64,000 bases of DNA. Origin: Strigamia acuminata. Its lineage: Eukaryota; Arthropoda; Chilopoda; Geophilomorpha; Linotaeniidae. Below are positions 22,781 through 32,792 of the stretch, piece after piece (position 1 is the first letter of the stretch; each line of letters opens with the position of its first letter). The notes beneath the pieces were generated by a model, which made no database searches, was not told the origin of the DNA, and saw nothing but the letters and a program-made list of their open reading frames with translations. Where the stretch lies: NCBI GenBank assembly GCA_949358305.1, contig OX442319.1, forward strand, positions 7,998,001 through 8,062,000, given 5' to 3'. Position numbers and translations under genes: made by a program.

Positions 22781-24759
22781 CTTGCAAACAGCAACGATAA
22801 TGATGTATTTATTGATAATTGTTTTTGCATCGGACATGTGTTTAATTTTAGTGGTTCCTCGACTCAGTTTGTGCGGTTCTTGCGCGTCGTGCGCACGTTC
22901 AACACGCGCCCACGCGAGTATATCGCGTGGACTCTCGTCTCTCTCGTCAGTCTCGATGTTTTGTATGATTTTATTTTGCTAATTGTTTTGAGCGCGTGCA
23001 ATTTCAATTGTTGCACCACACACGCATTTTCTATTGTACACCAGTGTTCCTATGTCGAATAAATTAGACTTGTTTTTAATTTCTCTGTCGCCATTGTTTG
23101 AATTCACTGCGCTGCACGAGAGCTTCAATTTATGAGTTGGACCGCTTTTTATACAAATTATGTGGGAATTTTGCTCGATTCATGCGCGGTTCTTTCTTAA
23201 GCGTCGGGCAAGTTTTGTCAGATATTGCAAAAAGTACATCGCGCGTGCACGGGCGTGCGTGGACGGTGCCCGCGTCCAACGCTCATCGGCGTCCAACTCC
23301 TTGTCTACAAAGAAGGTCGGGGTTTCGGGCATATCCTTTGCCACGACCGCGTCTTGGTTCTCGCCTTCGGTGGTCATCTCCAAGGCGGGAATCAGCCCGG
23401 ATTTCAACGGGGTGCTGTCGGTCAGAAAGGGAACGGTCGGTGTTGTTGGGGAGATGTTGGAGCAGTACTAAACGTCATGTTTTGTTCACGTGAAAATGAA
23501 ATGTGCGTTTAAAAAGCCTATCGTGCTGCCGGGACGTTTATTAATTTTCCCAGTTTGACATAAGCGAGCGCGCACATGGCGACGGCAATGTCTTTTGTCA
23601 CCTTTAAATTCCTTTTTGGTTTCAACTATGTAAGTTACCTTGTTTTATTAAAATAACTGTTAGTTTTGTATATTTGCTAGTTGGTTCATGTTTGGTGCGT
23701 TAGATATAAACACCAAACCACCGTATTTATGTTTTCTGAGACGTACGACGCGAGTCGCGCTCGTACGCCGACTTCGACACATCGGTAAACCGCCAGCGTG
23801 CACCATTTTTCTCGTGCTCACTCAGACGTGCGCATTACACGCGATATTGCGCACGAACGCGCACACCGCCTCCGCGACACACATCACACACCCGTTTAAA
23901 CGAGTCTCGGCGCCTATTTGACCCCAGTGTTTACTTTTTAAAATTGTGGTGTGTTTTCAAAGTTCTTAATTTGTTCAAAAACAAACAAAATGGATATCTG
24001 TTGATTTTTAAATGATTTTGTCGATTTAGTTTTTTGCTGGTTTTTAATCGATTTGTCTGTATTTTTAATCAATTCGAATGATTGACACCATTCTGTGCTT
24101 TACTCGTATTCAAGATGGCGTCGCAAACTCAAGGTCGAATTCCGCTGAATTCATTTATTGCGACTGTTTGCGCTCCATACGTGCGAAAAGGATTATGGGA
24201 ATAATCCTCAATGCAGGCCATTTTGGTGTTAAATGAGCGAGGAAGGCAGGACATAAGGAAAATTGGTGAAATGTAAAAAAAAATGCTAAACAATCAACAT
24301 TTAAATAAAGATCAATATTTCTGGCTCGAAATGCATATATCGGCAATTTCGGGATATTTTCGGGACGAAATTGACTCGTTCGGAACACAGGGGAGGGACT
24401 CCCACATTCCCCATGCGTCGGCGCGTGTGTTTACGAAATACCAAATCCAGGTTTTCATACAACCCCACGTTATTTTCGGGTCAAGAGTTTTTTTATGCGC
24501 TGCCGCGCGCAATCCCCGGGTTGATGAGTTTCGCGGAATCCGACGAGCGAGTGCGATCGTGTCATACCGCTTCTTCTCGTGGCAAAGTAGACACCTTAAT
24601 TAAACTGGCTGTTGGCTTTTTTTTTTAAACAAAGTACGAGTCTTTAAGTTGAACGGTTGTTGAGATACACGTAGTAATGTGGACTCGCGACGCGTTGCAA
24701 CGTGGTCGGAGAACGGCCCACTTCCCTCCCCCCGACCAGGTTGTCTTTCTCTCTCTTGT
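22781..24759. other. Unassigned region with satellite shards
   Basis: No convincing gene. A short satellite-derived shard lies near 23205-23290 (TTTTGTCAGATATTG and GCGTGGACGGTGCCC). Open frames here (for example near 22631, 23098 and 24702) are CpG-rich frames without recognisable domains. 24690-24759 already resembles the sequence flanking the GC modules. Confidence 0.5.
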
Positions 24760-25756
24760 CCGACCCACGGCGCGTCGCGGCGCGGCCGGAGGACGTCTCT
24801 TTCCCCTCCCCCAGTCCCAAAAACCACACCTTGAGGAACCCCGAGGTTCGGTTTCCGACCGGGCCGTTTCTCGCCCGACCCACGACGCGCCGCGGCGCGG
24901 CCGGAGGACGGCCCTCGTCCCCAAAAACCACACTCCGGGTCACGTGGTCTCGCACTCGACTTTTTCAGTTTTCCCGTTTTCGGCCCGTTACGGCCAAGGA
25001 CCGTAACGGGTCGAAAACGGGCCGCAACGGGTCGAAAACGGCCGCAACGGGTCGAAAACGACCCGCACGGGCCGTTAACGGGCCGCCGACGGTCCCGTCA
25101 CGATCCCGTAACGGCCCGCACGGGCCGTTAACGGGCCGCCGACGGGACCGTCACGATCCCGTAACGGCCTTCGTTCCCGGACTTCGGCTCGCCGACGGCC
25201 CGTACGACCTCATGCGGGCCGTTAACGGGCCGTTAACGACCCGTTAACGGCGTAAAACCAAAAACAGGATTCGAGATTAATGTCTATGAATGTTGTACGC
25301 GTTTTCATGTACGTGTTGTCGGTTGTTGATTTTTTCGATTTACACCGTCACGGCCCGTTAACGGCCCGTTAACGGCCCGTTAACGGCCCGTCAACGGCCC
25401 GCATGGGGTCGTACGGGCCGTTAACGGGCCGCCGACGGTTCCGTCACGATCCCGTAACGGCCCGCACGGGCCGTTAACGGGCCGCCGACGGTCCCGTCAC
25501 GATCCCGTAACGGCCCGTCATGATCCCGTAACGGGAAAACTGAGAGAGTCGGGTGCGAGACCACGTGACCCGGAGTGTGGTTTTTGGGGGCGAGGGCCGT
25601 CCTCCGACCGCGCCGTGACGCGCCCCGGGTCGGATCAAGAGGCGACCCGGTCGGAAACCGAACTTCGGGGTTCCTCGAGGCGTGGTTTTTTGGGGACGGG
25701 GGGAGGGGGGGATCGGGTCGCGTGCTCCGACCGCGCCGCAACGCGCCGTGGGTCGG
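24760..25756. mobile_element. Dispersed GC-rich foldback-like module 5
   Basis: A copy of the satellite GC module outside the array. Both ends begin CCGACCCACGGCGCGT in inverted orientation. Each arm holds two tandem versions of the CCGACCC to CCAAAAACCACAC segment, so the inverted repeats are about 220 bp, longer than in the array. Between them lie 53-bp subrepeats with CCGTTAACGG palindromes and the AT-richer core at 25250-25355, which looks unchanged from the array copies. No ORF. No target duplication could be assigned. Confidence 0.75.
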
Positions 25757-26118
25757 TCACCAACCTTTGTCAATATTTTATAAATTTCCACGGAATTTCA
25801 GCAATGTTTTACATAAGTCCGTCAAATCGGGCAGAAATATCCCGTACAATGTCGCTGCAATTCTGTGGAAATTTATCAGATATTGACAAAATTCGGTGAC
25901 GGGCGGAAGAGAGAGAGAGAGAGAGAGGGGGGACGGCCGGCGCCTACGCCGACGGGGCGGGAGGGCGAGTGCACTGTTCACGCATGTGGGCGCGTGTGGA
26001 CGCTCGATTTACTGGCGCGTTGGACAAGTCAAAAAAAATTTCCCAATGTCTGACAAAAATTCCATCGAATCACGGCAATATTTGACAACACTTGCACAGA
26101 TTTTTAGCAACATTCATC
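25757..26118. repeat. Divergent satellite monomer, truncated by Gypsy-2
   Basis: AT-rich satellite core (GTCAATATTTTATAAATTTC), a GA microsatellite near 25910 in the opposite orientation to the CT runs of the array, then the GGCGCGTTGGACAAG boundary. Satellite sequence stops near 26118, where the truncated end of Gypsy-2 begins. Confidence 0.75.
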
Positions 26119-26266
26119 GGCGAGGTCGTTGATGAACTCGCTTTACCTCGATGAATCTCGCGCGACAACAACCCTGCGAAAATACCAAATCTCGTACGAA
26201 TAATAAACACGGCGCAAACCGCACAAAAACCCACGACATAAAATCGAATGTCGTCTATCGGCACTC

Positions 26267-28594
26267 TCAGCATTCCCCCGGACATTTTCCGGAAGAGTTT
26301 GGCCCTGCCGGAATCCGAAGAATAGTCACTCCCAAAGTGCGGATTTTGCGGGTGCACTCGCTTCCGAAGGTTAAATCCCAACGGTGACAACTCGTAGGGC
26401 AATAAATGATGCGGGAGTCATCCTCGCCATCATCGTCAGCGTCGATTGGATCTGACACTGGTGCCCGTGACAGAGCGTCAGCCACGACGTTATATTTGCC
26501 GGGCTTGTATTGAATGGTCAAGTCGCATGCCATCAGTTCTAACTGCCATCTGGCTAGTCGACCGGCTGGCTCCTTTAATTTCATCAGCCATTGTAACGCT
26601 TGATGATCTGTGTGGACCACAAATTTGGTATATTCGAGATAATCTCTGAATTTCCTTATGGCCCACACAACTGCCAAACACTCCAACTCTGTGGCGTTGT
26701 AATTTTTTTCAGCGCCTTGGAGTTTGCGACTTATAAACATGCACGGCAGGTCTTGTTTGACTCCGTCGCGCACGTGTGTTTGAAGCAACGCGGCTCCCAA
26801 CCCAACTCTGCTGGCGTCCGTATGTAATATGAACGGCCGGTTTAGGTCGGGTAGAGGCATTACGCCGACTTCCGTCAGCATCCTCTTTATCGCATTAAAT
26901 GCGATGTTGCACTCATTTGACCATACAAATTCGTTTTCATTCTTCAGGAGGTCGGTAACTGGGGCTGCCACTTCAGCTAGACCCGGTAGCAACCTGCCGA
27001 AGAAGTTTATCATTCCCATAAACCGTTGGACACCTTTAACGTCCTCGGGTGGTGGGAAACGATTAATCGCATCGATTTTTTCGGGGCCAATAGCTAAACC
27101 ATTGACTCCAATGCGATAACCCAGGAAGGCAAGCTCCTTTCGACAGAACTTGCTCTTGCCCGGATGCACGTGTAACCCAGCTTTTGCCAGCCGGGTGAGC
27201 ACTTGGTCGATGTGCTCAATGTGCTCTTCGAATGTTTTAGAGGCAATAACTATGTCATCTAGGTATGCCCATACAAACTGATGCAGGATATCACCCAATA
27301 CGCTTTCGATTAGCCTCTGAAAGGTACTGGGAGCATTCACTAAACCAAATGGCATGACGTTGAACATCAACCGTCCAATTGGCGAGTAAAATGCTGTTTT
27401 TATCTTATCCTCTGGCCTCATCTCAACCTGCCAGTATCCCTTCGACAGATCCATCGTCGTAACCCAAGAAAAGGGGCTAAGCTCTCTCAAAATGGATTCG
27501 ACAGACGGCATCTGTATGGGATCTATCTCTGTCACCGCGTTTAATGGGCGGTAATCAATGCATAGGCGTGGATCCGAGCCCGGGCGCATCACGAGCACAA
27601 CTCGCGTCGCGTATTCTCCCTGGGCCTCGGAGACAATGCCACTGTCTAGCATTTCTTGGCACATTTTTTGCACTATTTCACGTTTTTGCGGGTTCATTCC
27701 CTTATACGCAACTCGTATAGGTTTATTATCCGTCAATTTAATTTCGTGAATAGCCCTATTCGTTCGGCCCGGTTTTTTCGACAGGATCCCCTCATATTTA
27801 AGTAGGACCCTTCGTAGGGCTGCCGCTTCGTTTAATTCTAAAGCGGCGTCGGCGACAAGCGTTTCCACTACATTGTCCCGTTGCAATTCTGTTACGAATG
27901 CTTTAAAATCGTAGTCTTGAACGAATTTCTTTAGGCCTTTCTCCCACTGTGTCTTGTCGGCCGCTTCTTTTACAAGAGCTGGTGGCACGACAATTGCGGG
28001 TCTTTCCTTATCATTTCTGATATAATTCCAAGATTTCGTTATTGGATTTGGTTGTATTTCCATTGACGCCATGAGGTCTAAGCCCAACAGAAAAATTCTG
28101 TCGCATGTGGGCAGGACCAGGAAAGGGTGCTGTTCTACCCCTCCGAGCCACTCCATGGTCAATAATATAACTCCTTTTGGACGCGCCATTCCGTTGGCGG
28201 TTTTTAGACGTATATTTTTATTAACGCCTTTTATCTTATCGGTGAGACCCAATGATGCTACTATGTCTTCGGAAACGAACGAGCGATCTGCTCCCGAGTC
28301 TAGCAGTCCCATAATTTTTTCACGTTCTATTGTCATGGGCAACATGCATAGGCGGTTGGTGTATTCGACCGCCACGTTGCACATGAAAACACGAAATTCT
28401 TCTGTGTCTTCGACTACTTGAGGTAATTCTTCAAGCAGTAGGTTCGGTTCTTCCGCCTCAGCCTCAGCGTTTGCGGTAATTACCTGCAAAGCGTTGTTGG
28501 CCCTGTCTTGAATTTGGGCGTTAGCTATGTCACTACCCATTTCTTTGACTGGTGGCGGCTTATCGAACCCTTTGTTAAACCCCTTCTTCTTCAT
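26267..28594 (-). CDS. Gypsy-2 Pol (protease, RT, RNase H), 3' truncated
   Basis: 775 aa counted from the first ATG. The frame is open further upstream, overlapping the end of gag, so it is probably made as a Gag-Pol fusion by -1 frameshifting. In order: a retropepsin-type protease with LLDSGADRSF; a reverse transcriptase with YLDD at 27254-27265 (residues 444-447 from this ATG); an RNase H with ILHTDASRVGLGAAL and the closing VVADALSRAP motif. The last 50 or so residues are unrecognised and no HHCC or DDE integrase follows. No internal stop, so decay is by truncation. The missing end probably lay in sequence now replaced by satellite DNA. Confidence 0.9.
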   Translation of the reverse strand: MKKKGFNKGFDKPPPVKEMGSDIANAQIQDRANNALQVITANAEAEAEEPNLLLEELPQVVEDTEEFRVFMCNVAVEYTNRLCMLPMTIEREKIMGLLDSGADRSFVSEDIVASLGLTDKIKGVNKNIRLKTANGMARPKGVILLTMEWLGGVEQHPFLVLPTCDRIFLLGLDLMASMEIQPNPITKSWNYIRNDKERPAIVVPPALVKEAADKTQWEKGLKKFVQDYDFKAFVTELQRDNVVETLVADAALELNEAAALRRVLLKYEGILSKKPGRTNRAIHEIKLTDNKPIRVAYKGMNPQKREIVQKMCQEMLDSGIVSEAQGEYATRVVLVMRPGSDPRLCIDYRPLNAVTEIDPIQMPSVESILRELSPFSWVTTMDLSKGYWQVEMRPEDKIKTAFYSPIGRLMFNVMPFGLVNAPSTFQRLIESVLGDILHQFVWAYLDDIVIASKTFEEHIEHIDQVLTRLAKAGLHVHPGKSKFCRKELAFLGYRIGVNGLAIGPEKIDAINRFPPPEDVKGVQRFMGMINFFGRLLPGLAEVAAPVTDLLKNENEFVWSNECNIAFNAIKRMLTEVGVMPLPDLNRPFILHTDASRVGLGAALLQTHVRDGVKQDLPCMFISRKLQGAEKNYNATELECLAVVWAIRKFRDYLEYTKFVVHTDHQALQWLMKLKEPAGRLARWQLELMACDLTIQYKPGKYNVVADALSRAPVSDPIDADDDGEDDSRIIYCPTSCHRWDLTFGSECTRKIRTLGVTILRIPAGPNSSGKCPGEC

Positions 28595-28617
28595 GAATGG
28601 CGCAGACGGTCGAGAAG

Positions 28618-31600
28618 TTATTTCTTCGCCGCCTGCGCTGACTCGTTTTTTGACTCGTTTTTTGCCATGGCGAGTTTAATCTCTGCCATCTGCTTCATTA
28701 TTGCGTCAAATTTAGCGTCTTCTTTCGCTGTTCTTGGGCACTCATTGGAATAGTGACCCGGTTGGTTACACTTGAAACAACGAATATTTGATTTGTCTCT
28801 TGGGGCTTCAGTCGATTTTTTCTTTTCAGGGTCTGCCTTCGACGGTGGCGTGTAATTCTTTCGAAAATACTTCGGAATTCGGCCGGCATTTGGTTTTAAC
28901 CTGGCGCGAAATTCTTCTACCGCTCTATCTCGATGGATGAGATGTACTAGCGGTCCTTCCTCATCGCAACCCGTTGATAAGGTATCGCGATAGCTTCGTA
29001 TTTCTTCGTCCGTCGAATAATCGTCTTTTTCTTCTTTTTCGTCTGATTTTCCGGCATCTTGTCCGGCTTCCTCCCCCTCCTTGACCTCCTCCAGTGTCGC
29101 TTGCATGGCTGACGCTGTCGGTGCCTTTTTAGGGGCGGCCAAAGGGTTGGAAGGCAGCGTGGATGTCAGTTTATTTTTTATTTGTAAACCAACGCTAGCT
29201 TCTGCCAGCTCCATTATACCGCTAAGATATTCAGTAGGGCGCATAATTTTATCTGTCGCCCCATATCTTTCCGCACTCAACTTGAGACGTTTAGCGGTTG
29301 CTGCTTTCTCCGCTTCTGGTAAAGCGGAATAATATCTCTTCTCGATATCTATCGTGTTCTCGAACAGGAAGGCGCTCATCTCCTCGTAGCTGCCTCCTGT
29401 CGGTGCCCTTTCTTCAAGTAGCACCCGTTGCGAGTACTCCGACAAACCGCCGAGAAAGAAAAGGTTGAATCCCGTGGCATGAAATTCCATCGGGGCCTTT
29501 TCGAACAACAATCTGGCGCGAATGTCGTAATCCATTATGGTTTCACCAGGCATCTGGCGAAGACCTCGCATCTTTCGGCTCACCTCTTCGGGTGTCTCGC
29601 CGTAGCGTAGGTCGAATCTCATTAAAAAGTCGTCCCAATTGACGCCTTTCAATCCTTGGTACCACTCACGTGCCGAGCCTGTCATTAGCTCGACAATACC
29701 GTGGGTGAGCATGTCTCCTACGGTGGCTTTAGTGGCAGTCTTAATTCGAATTACTTCGTCAAGGAAGCGATCTCCCGCTTTCCATGACCCGTCGAAACGG
29801 TTCTGAATATAAAATTGCCACCTAATATTCCCGGTAACACTCATGGTGTCACGTCGGGAGACAGCGTATTTTTTCTTTACGCGGTCACCAGTGCTACGAT
29901 TACGATCGTTTCGTTTGCTCAGATCAATTCCCTCGGCTTTTAACGAGCCGAGTAGGGCTCTTCCAAGCTCTCCCATCGTATACTGCCGACCCGTCGAATC
30001 GGTAAACGCGCTTTGTCGGGGAAGGTCCTGAAACTCCTCCCGTCGGTGGTCGCTATTTTCCGATCGACGTCGTTTCTCTCTATCGCGCGGAGAGTTGGAT
30101 CTCTTCCGGCGATTACTTGATTTCTCCTTTCGTCTGTCGTCGTTGGATGAGGGGTCGGAGCTGGGGTCGGGAGACGGTGAGCGGCGTGGCGGGTTGCGCC
30201 GTGAAGAGTTTGACTCTTTCCGGCCCCTACGACGGTCGTCACGTTCCCTTTCCCTGCGTTCATCGCGTTCTCTTTCCCTTCGTCTTTCTCCGGAACCTCT
30301 CTCCGAATCGTGATGACTGGGTGCATTTGACTCCAGTCCATCTGACGACGAATCACTATTTCCGTAGTGATAATATTTCGGTCTTTCATCGCGTTTGCCT
30401 TCTTCTCGCGAAGAGGTGCGATCATGCGATTGTCTCCTTGACGACTCGTCGTCTTTAAGGATGGGCACTGGTTGTTGCCACTCAGTCCCTTGCGGATTAT
30501 CTTGCTGTTGGCTTGTGAGAGCTTGCTCTTCATTTCGCCTAGCATTATTAGCGTTGATTAACCGCGTTATCGCATTATTTGTGGCTGAATCGAGAGCTTG
30601 CATGCGGGGCCGAGTTTGTTGTTCTCTGGCCGACGCATCTCTCTTGCGCGGAGTAGCTGGTGTTGCCCTCTCCGGCTGGGGTTTGGGTTTGGCCTTCGGC
30701 GTGCGCTTTGGGTCTCCCTCTAGGCTCTCGTCGGACAGCTCGGATGAACTGACCTCTGGTTTGCGAACGGATTTCGGGTCATCTCGTCGCAATCTGGCCA
30801 TAAATGCTCGCTCTGCTTCTTGTTGCGAGTGGAAAGCATATCGATGTGCTCTCAGGGCTCGGTCAACTATTTCTACCTCCTCGGGAGTAGTCGGATTGGG
30901 CTGGGTTCTGCCGTACTCGAGAGCTTGCGCTTCTCTTTCCGCCAGCTTCCTCCGTCTCTCGCGAATGGCTTGTCGAGCCTCATTCTCTGCATCCGCTTCA
31001 AATTGAGCGGAATCAACCAATTGTTGAGCGTGTGCACCTTCAACAATGGTGATTTGTGGGGATACACTGTGCGCTTTTAAAGCTGCACGTACGATTTGTA
31101 ACGTTTCGTACACGGTAATCTTCCCCGTCGGAAGGGTGTATCTCACTCCCTCCGCTTGTGCCAACTGCATCGCATCAATCAAGGTGCCCGAGACGCTGTA
31201 AGGCTGGCTTGAAACACGCTTGACAGAGGACGAGTTGGACTTGTGCCCTTCAGACACTACCGAGGCTGGTCGACTGTGCGTAACTGGCGTGTTTAGTGCC
31301 GAATTAGCGGTCGTATTTGAGGCCGTCTTTTGTATCGGAGACGCTGCTTTCGGACTGCCCACCTCGGTGTCGTGCGTTAGACGAGGCGATTGGTTACGGG
31401 ATAAAACCTCGTTTCCGCTCGTCTCGCCGTCACGGTTAGAACGCGGCAGTTTGGAGTGAGATTGCTCTTCACCCCGCTCTGTCTCGTCCAATCGCTGCCT
31501 CGTCTCGGCGCAAGACGGGTGCGATGCCTCTGATGCGCTTCTACGATCGGGTTTAGGCTTACGCCGTTTTTGCCTCGCTTCGTGCGCTGAGGCTTTGGGT

Positions 31601-31701
31601 AAGGGACCTCCAGATCGCAAGTGATAGTCGGCGCCTTTACGACTGCCGGCTCTCTTGTTTGCGTCGGAGTCGGAATCTGTTACTCGGGTATTATCTGCCA
31701 T
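28618..31701 (-). CDS. Gypsy-2 Gag
   Basis: A 1,027-aa Gag from the first ATG; the frame is open slightly upstream but without an ATG. The N-terminal half is low-complexity and charged, including an Arg/Glu/Ser-rich stretch (RRRERERDERRERERDD). A capsid-like retrotransposon Gag domain follows (RWQFYIQNRFDGSW through REWYQGLKGVNWDDFL), then a single CCHC zinc knuckle CFKCNQPGHYSNEC near the C terminus. It is long for Gypsy because of the disordered N-terminal region. The last codons contain two AAA AAC pairs that form slippery sites. Confidence 0.88.
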   Translation of the reverse strand: MADNTRVTDSDSDANKRAGSRKGADYHLRSGGPLPKASAHEARQKRRKPKPDRRSASEASHPSCAETRQRLDETERGEEQSHSKLPRSNRDGETSGNEVLSRNQSPRLTHDTEVGSPKAASPIQKTASNTTANSALNTPVTHSRPASVVSEGHKSNSSSVKRVSSQPYSVSGTLIDAMQLAQAEGVRYTLPTGKITVYETLQIVRAALKAHSVSPQITIVEGAHAQQLVDSAQFEADAENEARQAIRERRRKLAEREAQALEYGRTQPNPTTPEEVEIVDRALRAHRYAFHSQQEAERAFMARLRRDDPKSVRKPEVSSSELSDESLEGDPKRTPKAKPKPQPERATPATPRKRDASAREQQTRPRMQALDSATNNAITRLINANNARRNEEQALTSQQQDNPQGTEWQQPVPILKDDESSRRQSHDRTSSREEGKRDERPKYYHYGNSDSSSDGLESNAPSHHDSERGSGERRRERERDERRERERDDRRRGRKESNSSRRNPPRRSPSPDPSSDPSSNDDRRKEKSSNRRKRSNSPRDREKRRRSENSDHRREEFQDLPRQSAFTDSTGRQYTMGELGRALLGSLKAEGIDLSKRNDRNRSTGDRVKKKYAVSRRDTMSVTGNIRWQFYIQNRFDGSWKAGDRFLDEVIRIKTATKATVGDMLTHGIVELMTGSAREWYQGLKGVNWDDFLMRFDLRYGETPEEVSRKMRGLRQMPGETIMDYDIRARLLFEKAPMEFHATGFNLFFLGGLSEYSQRVLLEERAPTGGSYEEMSAFLFENTIDIEKRYYSALPEAEKAATAKRLKLSAERYGATDKIMRPTEYLSGIMELAEASVGLQIKNKLTSTLPSNPLAAPKKAPTASAMQATLEEVKEGEEAGQDAGKSDEKEEKDDYSTDEEIRSYRDTLSTGCDEEGPLVHLIHRDRAVEEFRARLKPNAGRIPKYFRKNYTPPSKADPEKKKSTEAPRDKSNIRCFKCNQPGHYSNECPRTAKEDAKFDAIMKQMAEIKLAMAKNESKNESAQAAKK
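28645..28663 (-). promoter_or_regulatory. Tandem -1 frameshift heptamers at the gag-pol junction
   Basis: On the minus strand A_AAA_AAC occurs at 28657-28663 and again at 28645-28651, both in the X_XXY_YYZ phase of the gag frame. The pol frame is -1 relative to gag and is open from about 28678, so both sites lie in the overlap (28618-28678). A_AAA_AAC is a well-known -1 slippery heptamer in retroviruses and retroelements. Confidence 0.75.
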
Positions 31702-31752
31702 TTCTTGCTTTGGGTATGATGTAATCACAGGTTAGAATCAGTTATTCGACTT

Positions 31753-31771
31753 GATCCCGGACAGGCCCCCA
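31753..31771 (-). other. Gypsy-2 primer-binding site (tRNA-Pro-like)
   Basis: On the minus strand TGGGGGCCTGTCCGGGATC lies between the proposed LTR end (CA at 31774-31775) and gag. It differs at two bases from the familiar tRNA-Pro site TGGGGGCTCGTCCGGGAT. Confidence 0.7.
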
Positions 31772-31773
31772 CG

Positions 31774-32792
31774 TGTCGCGCTCAACTCTAACCGTCGCTA
31801 ACTCGTGGGTTGATTACTTAATTCGACTAACTCACTACCGCTTTGCTCAAGCGGTTTACCCAAAGAAATGATTACACAGATATAAAAGGTAAAATATAAT
31901 ATAGATTTATTCTGTGGGACAATGTACAGATATATCTTATATATATATATATATAAAAGGTAGGTAAAAGGTAAATCGGAATGGGTGAAGGGAAATGGAA
32001 AGGTAAAGGTATGATGAAAGCTGGCTGGAATCGACGAGGTCGTCTGTTGTCTCGGTCGTGTCCAAGATGGCGTCCTCGTTGTGGCAACGTGGTGTCGTCT
32101 TGGGCCGGCGTGGCAATATGGCGTCCTCGGCTCGTCTCTGGCTGGTCCTTCGGGCTCACGCTGGTCGGGCGCGAGTGAATGCTTAGTTAAAAGGCTTACT
32201 TCGGGCTGTTGTCTAGGTTTTTGTGTGGTGTCCGGCGATCACACAGCGGCGGACTCTTCTGGCTCCCGGCGGTCACACAGCGGCGGGAACGCTCGTCGTG
32301 GTTTTACTGCAGTTTAGGCTTGTGCGACCGTTTGTCTGCACAACTCGCTAAACTGGAGTGGTTTTTACTATTTCTAGCTGGTGTGCTAAAATAGTGTGGT
32401 AATCTTATCTCGCAGGTTACTCTGCGGAGTTTGACACTGACCAAACGTACTCACGGTAAATTGTCCTTTGTCCTTGGTCAATCCCAGTATATTTACTTGG
32501 GCCTGATCTTGTAGGACGACGGGTTTACGTGTGTTTCTCGTTTGATGGTTGTGTTGGTTCTGCCCGCTCAGTGCAAGGCACATTCCTTTGCACAAAGCGG
32601 GGTTGACAGGTGACCAGAATCACCCAATGGTGGGGTGGACGAGCCATCCCCACTCCCTCAGGGCAGACGCCTGTCCATTGACTAGATGTCAATGCACTGA
32701 GGGAAGGGAGACGCGCTTGCGGCTCCCCTTACACCCGAAACGAGGTCACGAGAGAAACTCTTCGTTGACCCCGGTCCAGTCGGGTCACAACA
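31774..32792 (-). repeat. Putative Gypsy-2 5' LTR
   Basis: Proposed from TGTTGTGACCCG (from 32792) to a CA next to the primer site, about 1,019 bp. It contains, in transcription order, a TATA-rich tract (about 31957-31938) and AATAAA (31912-31907), as expected of an LTR. There is no second LTR to confirm the boundaries. Confidence 0.6.

Larger units (their letters stand above)
26120..32792 (-). mobile_element. Gypsy-type LTR element lacking integrase (Gypsy-2)
   Basis: On the minus strand: a long putative 5' LTR, a tRNA-Pro-like primer site, gag, and pol with protease, reverse transcriptase and RNase H. The element ends inside or just after RNase H, next to satellite DNA. No integrase and no 3' LTR were found, so this copy cannot integrate on its own. 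Confidence 0.85.

Noticed and set aside
22631-23062. Open frame of 143 codons after the satellite
   Set aside because: It starts in satellite sequence and the remainder has no recognisable domain.
24702-25247. Open frame of 181 codons in GC module 5
   Set aside because: Entirely within the CpG-rich inverted-repeat module and its flank; composition explains the absence of stops.
26070-26402. Minus-strand open frame of 110 codons at the Gypsy-2 end
   Set aside because: It overlaps the tail of Pol in another frame and runs into satellite. No domain recognised.
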